Below, in pieces: positions 10,524 to 19,374 of a stretch of DNA of 64,000 nucleotides. This stretch comes from Planctomycetota bacterium (GTDB taxonomy: Bacteria; Planctomycetota; B15-G4): the NCBI GenBank assembly GCA_029245865.1, contig JAQWOM010000028.1:1-64000 (forward strand). Reading direction: 5' to 3'. Position numbers and translations under genes: made by a program. The stretch's first letter is position 1. Each line of letters starts with the position of its first letter. The notes beneath the pieces were generated by a model. That model had not been told where the DNA came from. It saw only the letters and a program-made list of their open reading frames with translations, and ran no database searches.

Positions 10524-11963
10524 ATGTCCGACCCCACGCCTTCATCCGCCACGCTCTCGGTTCTTCGCGACCGGTTCGGCCATGAAGCGCTGTTCCCGCT
10601 GCAAGCCCGCGTGGTGGCACAGATCATGAAGGGCGGTGATGCCCTGGTCGTCATGCCCACGGGCTCTGGCAAGAGCCTTTGCTTCCAGCTACCTGCGCTG
10701 GCCATGCCAGGGCCTGGAACGACCGTGGTGTTCAGCCCTCTCATTGCCCTCATGGAGGATCAGGTCGCAGCCCTCTGCAAAAAGGGAATCAAGGCGCAGT
10801 ACATCAACAGCACGCTTCGGCGCAGTGAGCGAGAAACGCGTTACGCTCAGCTAGCAGACGGCGCCTACGACTTGATCTACGCCACGCCCGAGCGGATGGA
10901 CAAACCAGAGTTCCTGGAAGCTCTCGACGCGATGCCCGGTGGCGTGCGCCTGCTGGCTATCGATGAAGCGCACTGCATCACCAAGTGGGGACATGACTTC
11001 CGGCCCGCCTATCAGCGCGTTGGCGAATTCCGAAAACGCCTTGGCTGCCCTCCCACCCTTGCTCTCACGGCCACGGCAACTCCAGAGGTACGTACCGACA
11101 TCCGGCGCACGCTTGGGCTCACCGAGGAGTCACTGCCTTTGTTCGCCAGCGGTATTGACCGGCCGAATCTCTCCCTGGAGGTTCGCAACTGCTGGGACGA
11201 CGACGAGAAGCTGGAACAAATTCGCAACATCACCCTCTCCTTGCCTGGCACGGGCATCGTCTACTTTTCACTCATCAAGCAACTCGATCACTTCGCCTCC
11301 AGGATTCGTGAACTAGACCTGCCCATCCAACTGGCTCTCTACAACGGCAAGCTCTCACCCGGTGAAAAAAAGCGTGTCTACAACCGGTTCATCGATGCAG
11401 TCCCAGAGGAACGCCTGCTGCTTCTGGCGACCAATGCCTTCGGTATGGGCGTCGACAAATCAGACATTCGGTTCATCATCCACGCTCAGTTGCCCGGATC
11501 CGTGGAAGCCTATTACCAGGAGGTCGGCCGAGCAGGGCGAGACGGCGAACCGTCGCTCTGCGCTCTCCTTTACTGCCAAGACGATCTGGCGATCCAGCAG
11601 CAGTTCGTTGACTGGCTCAACCCATCCAAAAAGCTCTATGAAGAGGCCACGCGTGTCCTCGAAACATGGCCCCACGGTGAATTCACTGTCGATGACGTGC
11701 GCCCCTTGATCATCGCGCGTGACCGCGGAGACCGTCGCGCAGAAGCGGCACTCACAACATTGGTAAGCCTGGGCGTCGTCAAGCAGAGCAACTCCCCCGA
11801 CCACTACCGCTTCGTACGCCCGCTTCGCCCTGGCGAAATCTCTGAGAGAGAACTCGAAAAGAAGCGCGAACTCGACCTGCGCCGCCTGCTGGACATGGTG
11901 CAACTGGCCAAATCTGAAGACCTTCGCCGGGACATCAAGGCCTACTTCCAGTTGGACGACTGA
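10524..11963 (+). CDS. recQ: RecQ-family DNA helicase lacking the zinc-binding and HRDC regions
   Basis: MPTGSGKSLCFQLPAL, DEAHCITKWGHDFRPAY, ATATPEVRTDI, YYQEVGRAGRDGEPS; ends at DIKAYFQLDD. Confidence 0.9.
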   Translation: MSDPTPSSATLSVLRDRFGHEALFPLQARVVAQIMKGGDALVVMPTGSGKSLCFQLPALAMPGPGTTVVFSPLIALMEDQVAALCKKGIKAQYINSTLRRSERETRYAQLADGAYDLIYATPERMDKPEFLEALDAMPGGVRLLAIDEAHCITKWGHDFRPAYQRVGEFRKRLGCPPTLALTATATPEVRTDIRRTLGLTEESLPLFASGIDRPNLSLEVRNCWDDDEKLEQIRNITLSLPGTGIVYFSLIKQLDHFASRIRELDLPIQLALYNGKLSPGEKKRVYNRFIDAVPEERLLLLATNAFGMGVDKSDIRFIIHAQLPGSVEAYYQEVGRAGRDGEPSLCALLYCQDDLAIQQQFVDWLNPSKKLYEEATRVLETWPHGEFTVDDVRPLIIARDRGDRRAEAALTTLVSLGVVKQSNSPDHYRFVRPLRPGEISERELEKKRELDLRRLLDMVQLAKSEDLRRDIKAYFQLDD

Positions 11964-12068
11964 GTCTTCGCGAAGGCCCGTGAACGCCTCTTCTAAAATG
12001 GAACCAGGCCGGCGAACTGCAAATCTTGCAGCGCACCGACCTGGGAAGAGCCGCCGAATCGAAAAGCG

Positions 12069-12683
12069 TCAGTCGTTCAGCGCCTCGTGCACTCGGCCGA
12101 CCATCTTTGCCGATGGCTTGAGAGTCGCATCGCCCTCATCTTTCCACTTCGAAGGGCAGCCCTCGTCGGTCTTCTTGGCGAGATACATATTCGCTTTGAA
12201 GAGCCGCATGAGTTCGTCGATGTTCCGGCCCATGTTCAAGAAGTTCACAGCGCCATTCATCAGTTGCCCTGCTGGGCTGATGATGAATGTGCCGCGCAGC
12301 GGCAAGCCGGCATCTTCCAGATACACGCCAAACATCCGAGCAAGACTGCCGGTGGGATCGGCTCCCATCGGGTACTTCACATCTGCAAGTTGCTTCTCTT
12401 CACGCTGCCAGGCGAGATGCGTGAACTGCGTGTCACAACTGACGGTCACAACCTCTGCACCCAACTTCACAAACCGCTCGTACTGCTCTGCCAGAGCAGC
12501 GAATTCGGTCGCTCATACAAAGGTGAAGTCGGCGGGGTAGAAGAACAAGATGCTCCACTTCCCGGCCTTTGTGTTTTCAGCGAGACTGAATTCGCCGAAA
12601 TCCTTGGTCTTGGGGTCAAATGTCGTCAACTTGAAGTCGGGCACGATCTGCCCAACCTGAATGCCAGACGATGAGTCGGTCAT
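12069..12683 (-). CDS. AhpC/TSA-family 2-Cys-type peroxiredoxin with in-frame UGA at the peroxidatic position (probable selenoprotein)
   Basis: Same-frame halves MTDSSSGIQVGQIVPDF...[10 protein letters not shown] and [32 protein letters not shown]...EGCPSKWKDEGDATLKPS separated only by TGA (12515-12513); canonical sequence is FTFVCPTE. Confidence 0.88.
12477..12503 (-). promoter_or_regulatory. candidate bacterial SECIS hairpin
   Basis: Minus-strand TTCG-CTGCTCT-GGC-AGAGCAG-TA-CGAG: perfect 7-bp stem, GGC loop starting 21 nt after the UGA, lower 4-bp stem across a 2-nt bulge. Confidence 0.7.
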
Positions 12684-12875
12684 GGGATTACCTCGCATAG
12701 AAAAGGCATAGAAAAGTCGGCCGGGGCCGCGCCCATCGTGGTCGATCGCCATGCCTCGCATGCGCTCCCACGAGCCGACCAGTGTATCAACGAGTCTCCT
12801 CCACGGGCACCGCCAGCCCCCCCTGGCAACCACAGGTGGCGCCCCTTCGGGCCCGGCGGTAAAGTTTGCTCCAAC

Positions 12876-15719
12876 ATGTGTGCTTTGAACGTTCCCGCAG
12901 TCATTCGGCCGCTCTTGCTGCTCCTCGCAGCTGCGACCCCCCTCAGTTGTGGCAACTCTGAGCCAGAACTAGCCGTAGGGCGCGTTCACGACCTCTATGC
13001 CCTTTTCGGAACGGCCGCTGTTCAGAGCGCCGAAAAGTTCGAAGAGCCTCCTCAGTCGCTCTTCCGACTCGTCTATCTGGACAACAAAGTAGACGACCGG
13101 GATCGCGTGGCCTCCATTCATGCCCCAACTCCCACCAGCCTGATCTGGCGAGACCTGGACACCTACGGAGAGGCACAGCTGACCTTCGGCCTCGGAGTCG
13201 TCCCCCTCTCCACGGAACCCGCACCAGTTCCCGTCGTCTTCCGCATTGAAGGCCGCGAAGAAAGCCTCGAAGACGCAGAGTTCATCACTCTGTTCGAAGA
13301 AACACTCACACCGACAGACCTTGCCAACCCGAAAGAGATTCTCCGTCGCAGCGTGTCATTGCCGAAGTCACCTGACGCACGCTGGACACTCCGCTTCACC
13401 ACCACTCTTGCCGGCAAGCGCGGACGACAAAACTGGCCCGGATGGTTCGAACCCATTCTTCGCTCCGAAGGGCAACAGGTCGATCGAGCAGAGTCCCCCT
13501 TGGTGGTGCGCACTGTTTACGAAGACCTGGTCACCTCGCTCGACCAAGCAGAAGTGCACCAAGAAAATTCAGCGAGCCCCGTACAAACCAGTGCCTTCGA
13601 CGCAGGTCTCGAAGTCCCGGGTCGCGGGCGTTTCCGCGCCCACCAGCTGACGACATTCAAGAACTTCACGTCCAACGCCCGCCGAGCCGAACGCGCCGTC
13701 AAACACGACGGTGATCAGGCTCCGCCCTCCCTCGACCTGCGTGACGCGGACGGGAGCCATGCCGTCGAACCCGCGGACGAGCGCCCACCCGAGAACGCCT
13801 TCGAGCGCGCCTGGGCACAAAGCGTGCTGCAAGCGGCCAAAGAGCGTTTGCGCGCCGACTATAGCGCGCGAGGTCGTGCGGTCATCTTTGATGGGTTGCT
13901 TCAGTACCTGGGCGGCGCGGAAGTTTCCCACGCGGACACGGCTCAAGCGCTGGGCATGACGGAAGGTGCGGTGCGCGTGGCTGTGGGCCGGCTGCGCCAG
14001 ACCTTCGGCGTGGCTCTGCGGGCGGAAATCGCCCAGACCCTGACAGATCCGGTCGTTGGCGGGCGCCGAACGCTCGTGTCGGCTGCCGCACCAAGTCGCA
14101 TTTCTTGGCGTCTCGACATACCCAGCAACAGCACGTTGGACTTTGCCGTTGGCATGGATAGCGAGCATGGCTGGGCCCGGCCTGGCGACGGAATGACTTT
14201 TGCCGTCGAGATCGATGCTGAACGCATCTGGGAACTCACGCTGAATCCGCATTCGGTGGTCAATGACCGGGGCTGGAATCCGGCAAGCATAGACCTCACC
14301 CCTTGGGCCGGAACAACGATTGAACTCTCCCTGGTGACAGAGACCGGCGCCGACCCGGCCAACGATGTCGGGGGGTGGGCGAACTTGCGAGTTCTACGCG
14401 ACACGCACACCCGCCGACTTGCGCGTGGAGAAGCACCAAACGTCCTCGTGCTGCTCATGGACACGCTTCGTGCCGACCGTTTCGGCAGCTATGGCAACCC
14501 CAACAATCTCACTCCGCAGATGGATGCGCTTGCGGCCAACGGAATCCGGTTCGCCAACGCCCGCACGGTCGCCTCCTACACATGGCCATCCACAGCCTCG
14601 CTTTTCACAGGGCTCTACCCCCACGCCCACGGGGTGCTGAGCAATGGACAGGCCTTCCTGGTCGACCGAGTCGAAACCCTCGCCGAACTCTTCTCGCAAG
14701 CCGGTTACACGACCGGCGCTTTTGTTGCCAACCCACTGATCAGTCCGTGGGGCAACTTCCAGCAAGGCTTCGAGAGCTTTGTGAATGCACCCGCAGTGCG
14801 TGCACGAGCTCTCAACGAGCGTGTCACTCACTGGCTGGAAGGTCGAGAGGGCAATGCACTCTTCACCTACGTTCACTACTTCGACCCTCACAACCCCTAC
14901 AACCCTCCTGAAGGGTATGCGCCGGGCGACAACTACTCGCAAGACGACACAGTCTCCCTACCCCACGTTGAAGCCATCTACTCGGATGTCGTCTGGGACA
15001 AAAATCAGCGGCGCGACTTCAAGATGCAAAACAGCAGCAACCTTCAGAACTACGACGCCGAGGTCATGTACCAAGACGCAGCAATCGGCGAACTTCTAAG
15101 CGAATGGGACCGTCGCGGCCTTCTCGAAAACACCCTTGTCGTGCTGATGTCGGATCACGGAGAAGAATTCTTTGAGCACGGCCGCCCTTTTCACGGCCCC
15201 AATCTTTATGACGAAAGCCTCTTCATCCCACTCATCGTGACGGGCTTCGGAGAGGCGGCCTTGCAGCCGAGCGTTGTAGAGCAGCCGGTACAGATCACCG
15301 ACGTCTTGCCGACTTTATGTGCTCTCGCCGGGGTCGACCGCCCCCAGAAGTCACTGGACGGCCGACCGCTCATCGAAAACGGTCGCGCGTCACCCAAGAT
15401 CCGCTCCGACGAACCGCTCTACTGCATCTCGATGAACGGCGAAGCCAAAGGCATCGAAGGAATGACGGAAAAACTCGCGATCCTCTGGTCACCCTGGAAG
15501 CTGATCTACACCCCAGCCATCAACGACATCGAGCTGTACCGTCTCGATCTTGACCCAGGTGAGTTGGACAACTTGGCCCAGAGCGAACCAGCAGTCCGCG
15601 AGCGATTGATGAACTCACTCGAAAGCTGGCTGACAGAAGCCGTGGAAACTGGCGCACAAGACACTCGCGTGACCCCTGAGCAGGCCTGGTTCCTGAAGCA
15701 GCTGGGCTACACGAAGTAA
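12876..15719 (+). CDS. exported alkaline-phosphatase-superfamily (sulfatase-like) protein with internal ECF-sigma-like segment
   Basis: Signal peptide MCALNVPAVIRPLLLLLAAATPLSCG; sulfatase core NVLVLLMDTLRADRFGSYGN...TWPSTASLFTGLYPHAHG...VLMSDHGEEFFEHG; residues ~246-392 resemble an ECF sigma factor. Confidence 0.88.
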   Translation: MCALNVPAVIRPLLLLLAAATPLSCGNSEPELAVGRVHDLYALFGTAAVQSAEKFEEPPQSLFRLVYLDNKVDDRDRVASIHAPTPTSLIWRDLDTYGEAQLTFGLGVVPLSTEPAPVPVVFRIEGREESLEDAEFITLFEETLTPTDLANPKEILRRSVSLPKSPDARWTLRFTTTLAGKRGRQNWPGWFEPILRSEGQQVDRAESPLVVRTVYEDLVTSLDQAEVHQENSASPVQTSAFDAGLEVPGRGRFRAHQLTTFKNFTSNARRAERAVKHDGDQAPPSLDLRDADGSHAVEPADERPPENAFERAWAQSVLQAAKERLRADYSARGRAVIFDGLLQYLGGAEVSHADTAQALGMTEGAVRVAVGRLRQTFGVALRAEIAQTLTDPVVGGRRTLVSAAAPSRISWRLDIPSNSTLDFAVGMDSEHGWARPGDGMTFAVEIDAERIWELTLNPHSVVNDRGWNPASIDLTPWAGTTIELSLVTETGADPANDVGGWANLRVLRDTHTRRLARGEAPNVLVLLMDTLRADRFGSYGNPNNLTPQMDALAANGIRFANARTVASYTWPSTASLFTGLYPHAHGVLSNGQAFLVDRVETLAELFSQAGYTTGAFVANPLISPWGNFQQGFESFVNAPAVRARALNERVTHWLEGREGNALFTYVHYFDPHNPYNPPEGYAPGDNYSQDDTVSLPHVEAIYSDVVWDKNQRRDFKMQNSSNLQNYDAEVMYQDAAIGELLSEWDRRGLLENTLVVLMSDHGEEFFEHGRPFHGPNLYDESLFIPLIVTGFGEAALQPSVVEQPVQITDVLPTLCALAGVDRPQKSLDGRPLIENGRASPKIRSDEPLYCISMNGEAKGIEGMTEKLAILWSPWKLIYTPAINDIELYRLDLDPGELDNLAQSEPAVRERLMNSLESWLTEAVETGAQDTRVTPEQAWFLKQLGYTK

Positions 15720-16804
15720 GCGGAGTCTAACACCGGCTCCAACCAGGCTGAGGTCGTGTTGCCATGCTTCCCTCCGTGACTCCCCGTGTCATCCGGAGCC
15801 AGCAAAGGGATGCTCGCGCTCTTCGGTACAGGGCCCGCCCCGAAACGCAGTGCCACCGGAAGCTTCGTGTCCCAGGCTTGCCTCGGACCAAGGCGAGCGA
15901 CAAGTGCAGCTGCTACGAACCCGAATGTCATGCGTACGTTGAGTTCACACTGTGCTCGGAATCGGCGCTCGCCCGACTGACTTCGATAAGCAAATGCGTC
16001 GACTCCAAAAGGCCCTTCATAGCCATTTGCCAGCAATCGAATGCCCGCCGCCTTCGCTGATGCGACAAGTTGCTTTGACTCATCATTTCGTAAACCTGGC
16101 GGAATCCCACCACCTGGAGTAACCACCACACCTCGAAAGCCTCCCGACGGCGTCACAAGCAAGCGGTGCAGGCCTTCGATTTCGACTCGCCCGCCTATCG
16201 CACGCGCCCGACATCCGAAATCGCTCAAGCGATCGACCCATGGCTCAAGAAGAGCACCCCGCAGTTGACCGCCCCCACGAGAATCCGCTGCGAACAGAGA
16301 AGAGATTGCTGGCGAGTTCTCCAGGGGAGTGCCATCGAGCAAGGCCTCTCCGCGCCCTCTGAGAGCGCCTCTCCCCGCCGCCGAAAAATCTGGCTTTAGG
16401 AGCCATTCCGCGCGCTCTGCAAAAACATCTTCATGCAAGCCATCGCGAAGTGCTTCAAGGCTGTTGATCCATCTTGTTCCGACAAGTCGACTTAACTGCT
16501 CATTCTCGCAACAGAAATCGAAAAAGCGTGACAAGAGATTGGAGTTCTCGTGCGCACACCAAGCGACACGCGGGGCGGTCGGCCTCTCCTCTGCGCCGCT
16601 TACAAGACGCGGTTGTGCCAGACCTTCGACGGGAAGCACGCGATGTGAAGCGACAGCTTCCGGTGTCCACAAGGGTTCGTCTGGCTCCGAGAAAACGCGC
16701 AAGAGCGTCCCCACGGCCGCAAGCCGGTGCGCAAGTACAGTTGGCAGCGGCCTTCCGGTGGCAACGGCCTCAACGTCAAGGTTCGCGAGCACACCGCAAG
16801 TCAC
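15707..16804 (-). CDS. ATP-grasp-like protein
   Basis: EWLLKPDFSAAGRG, GYEGPFGVDAFAYRSQSGERRFRAQCELNVRMTFG resemble ATP-grasp ligase motifs; start overlaps the stop of the upstream DUF455 gene (ATGA). Confidence 0.6.
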   Translation of the reverse strand: MTCGVLANLDVEAVATGRPLPTVLAHRLAAVGTLLRVFSEPDEPLWTPEAVASHRVLPVEGLAQPRLVSGAEERPTAPRVAWCAHENSNLLSRFFDFCCENEQLSRLVGTRWINSLEALRDGLHEDVFAERAEWLLKPDFSAAGRGALRGRGEALLDGTPLENSPAISSLFAADSRGGGQLRGALLEPWVDRLSDFGCRARAIGGRVEIEGLHRLLVTPSGGFRGVVVTPGGGIPPGLRNDESKQLVASAKAAGIRLLANGYEGPFGVDAFAYRSQSGERRFRAQCELNVRMTFGFVAAALVARLGPRQAWDTKLPVALRFGAGPVPKSASIPLLAPDDTGSHGGKHGNTTSAWLEPVLDSAYFV

Positions 16805-17613
16805 GGCGATTGAGAACCCTCTTGACGATCTCGCACATCTGCCTGAGCCAAGCGCTTCAGAAATGTCTCGTCAAAACCTGCCACGCGACGCGGCTCCTCG
16901 TGAAGCCGATAACCCCGAGCCAACGCGGGGCGAAGTGGCCACTCCAAAGTTGCCTCCCAGGCCGCCACGCGCTCTTCACTCGCTTCTTTGAATGCGTCTA
17001 GCCATTCCAGGCCAAAACGCACATGACGAATTTCGTCTGCATGGACCTCATACAAAACCTTCGCCGTCTTTTCGTCACCTGCGCGTGTTGCAGCGGCAGC
17101 ATATTCGAGGGTGTGGTCAAGATTTGCATTCTCGAACGTGAGGCACATGGCACAAACGAAACCTCGAGGGGTCGAATAGTGTCCGAGCTTTCCCCAGAAA
17201 TACCCGCTTAGCGGATAGTCACCGAAGTGCCCTCCGAGTTCTTCAAGGCGGTGAATGTACAACCGTGCATGGCGTTGTTCGTCGCGCAATGTGCTCAGCA
17301 ATCCACGGCGAAATTGTTCGGGCGCTTCTGAAAAATTCAGCAAAGCCCATGCGAAGAGCTCAACTGCCTGAAGTTCGTGATTCGCAAAAGCATGAAGGAT
17401 GCGCACGCGCTGCGCAGGATCTGCCATGCCTTCGAGTGGCGGCACCTTGATCTCTGGACCAGTCCTGATCGCGATCTCAGGTGCACGCGCAGGGCGCTGC
17501 GGTGGAACGCCACCCGCAGGGGCATCATCTTTCAACAGCGAGAGCGGAGGCGTCAGCTTCGCCTCCAGATCTGGGGCAGCGAGCAAAGCGGCAGCAAACT
17601 CGCGGACCTGCAC
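16801..17613 (-). CDS. DUF455 ferritin-like protein
   Basis: 270 aa; FANHELQAVELFAWALLNF, LRDEQRHARLYIHRLEELGG, YEVHADEIRHVRFGLEWL contain carboxylate/His ferritin-like ligands. Confidence 0.8.
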   Translation of the reverse strand: MQVREFAAALLAAPDLEAKLTPPLSLLKDDAPAGGVPPQRPARAPEIAIRTGPEIKVPPLEGMADPAQRVRILHAFANHELQAVELFAWALLNFSEAPEQFRRGLLSTLRDEQRHARLYIHRLEELGGHFGDYPLSGYFWGKLGHYSTPRGFVCAMCLTFENANLDHTLEYAAAATRAGDEKTAKVLYEVHADEIRHVRFGLEWLDAFKEASEERVAAWEATLEWPLRPALARGYRLHEEPRRVAGFDETFLKRLAQADVRDRQEGSQSP

Positions 17614-17621
17614 TTTGGCTG

Positions 17622-19241
17622 TTACTCCTCACCAAAGATAAGCGGATTCACAACATTGATTTTAATCGACAGCGACTTCGATTTGTTTTCGTTTGAGATC
17701 TGAAAAGAGGCTGTCGTTTTACCGACATCTTCAAATGCTGCGGTCCAAACCAGCGCATTAAGTGCTTCGTCGTATGTCGCGCCGAGCGCAAACGCGCCCT
17801 TGTTGAGCTTAGGGCTGACATCCGGCCTTGAACCATCACGAGTGACGGCAAGTATTGGCAAAACGTAAGGGCGTCCAACGAGCACCTGAATCGGAGAGAT
17901 TGAACTCACCCACGGCGCACGGACCTTTCCTCCTGTTTCGGCCGGCTTCACATCAATCTTGTAGGTGAAGAACGATGGACTGCTTCCAAATCCATCATCA
18001 ACGCTGATCTGAAATGAATATTTACCCTTCGGCCCCGGGTTTGCCCAGTTCACCGTACGCGTTCCCTCGTCATAGGTCGCATCAAGTGGAAGGCCTGAAA
18101 GATCTGCCACCACGATCAGTTCGTCCGCGGCACGGTCTACGTCGTTGATCACCAGCGGAATAGACAGTGGAAGACCTTCTACCGCTTTCGCCGAATAGAC
18201 AGCTGCGACAGGATCTGAATTCGCGAAGTTCGTCATGTCCGGTGCCGAGGTGCTCGTGCCAAGGCGCACGTAGCGCTTGCCTTCGAGATCAACGACAAGG
18301 TCGGTACTCAGCCCACGATAGAAACGGCCATCCCAACGAATGGCCATGAACTCGCCCTCAAGGAGAGCTAGGTCCACATAGCCTTCACCGCGCCTTGCAG
18401 TCTTCGTCTTGCCCGGGTAGTCCACAAGCTCAACGTCTGTCACTGTCGTGTTGTAAACCTTGCCGTCGCGACGCAGAACATATCGTTGCCCGCTACTCGC
18501 GATCTCGAGATCGATGTAACGATGGCCAGGGCGCACTTTTTCTGACTTCTTCGGAAACGGAAGCGATTCCAAAACGAAGGGCGAGGGCTGGCCGGGACCC
18601 CACGACTGCAGTTGTCCGTCACCACGCAAAGCAACCAAGACTCCGAGAGCCGGATCTGTAACCAAGCGTTGCCATATGCTTGCTCCGAACGCCCCTTTTC
18701 CTTCCTCGGTGTCTAACTTGTTCTTCTTGCCAGTGAACTTCACGGCGGGGTCTGTCTGGTCGTCGACAAAGACAGTTCCATCTCCTCTTAGGACGTAGAC
18801 TCGCCCATCGAGCACTGCCGTGTCGTAGAACTGATAGATCTCTCGGTCGTATTGGATGGTCACCCCACTGTCGAGTGCGAGGAGGCCATCTGTTCGCAGT
18901 GCGTGAACAGCGTCCCCATCCAACTCCAAGTTCGACCAGCTGAAATCAGCAACAAAGAATGGGAGCTGGCGAAACAAGGCACCGTTTTTCTCGATGCGGC
19001 CATCAAGCCGGAGCTCAAAGCGATCTGATCCGGACACCGCGAGATCTGTCCAACGCTCAGGTCCGTGAGGCGAAAACACATTGTGAAGATTGAACTTGCC
19101 CGGGAGGATCTCGAAGAGAGTCGAGTTGACGTAAACCCTGCCCTTTTGCGTCATCGCGTAAACAATGGACTCGCCTCCGCCCGCAGCAAAGCGAGCAACC
19201 CCAAGAAGCACCAAGGTTGTTAAGAAAATTCGTGAGCGCAT
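17622..19241 (-). CDS. exported protein with RCC1/propeller-like LRxDG repeats and cadherin/Ig-like C-terminal domains
   Basis: Signal peptide MRSRIFLTTLVLLGVARFAAGG; repeated 'LRGDG.V', 'LRRDGKVY', 'IRWDGRFY'; C-term Ig-like 'YSFQISVDDGFGSS'. Confidence 0.6.
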   Translation of the reverse strand: MRSRIFLTTLVLLGVARFAAGGGESIVYAMTQKGRVYVNSTLFEILPGKFNLHNVFSPHGPERWTDLAVSGSDRFELRLDGRIEKNGALFRQLPFFVADFSWSNLELDGDAVHALRTDGLLALDSGVTIQYDREIYQFYDTAVLDGRVYVLRGDGTVFVDDQTDPAVKFTGKKNKLDTEEGKGAFGASIWQRLVTDPALGVLVALRGDGQLQSWGPGQPSPFVLESLPFPKKSEKVRPGHRYIDLEIASSGQRYVLRRDGKVYNTTVTDVELVDYPGKTKTARRGEGYVDLALLEGEFMAIRWDGRFYRGLSTDLVVDLEGKRYVRLGTSTSAPDMTNFANSDPVAAVYSAKAVEGLPLSIPLVINDVDRAADELIVVADLSGLPLDATYDEGTRTVNWANPGPKGKYSFQISVDDGFGSSPSFFTYKIDVKPAETGGKVRAPWVSSISPIQVLVGRPYVLPILAVTRDGSRPDVSPKLNKGAFALGATYDEALNALVWTAAFEDVGKTTASFQISNENKSKSLSIKINVVNPLIFGEE

Positions 19242-19374
19242 AGGGACTATCCCGCTTCCGTATAAATTGCGGCATGGCGCCTCGGGCCATGAGCCGGACA
19301 ACTCAGTGTCCCGAATCCTGTGATCACCACAAGCCAAACGCTGGAGGCAAGTTTCGCGAAAGCCTGACGGCCTC

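Noticed and set aside
12069-12833. Peroxiredoxin as a frameshifted pseudogene or two separate genes
   Set aside because: Both halves are in the same frame, only one codon (TGA) interrupts them, it falls precisely on the catalytic Cys, and a SECIS-like hairpin follows. The predicted second start (GTG at V of RFVKLG) has no functional sense.
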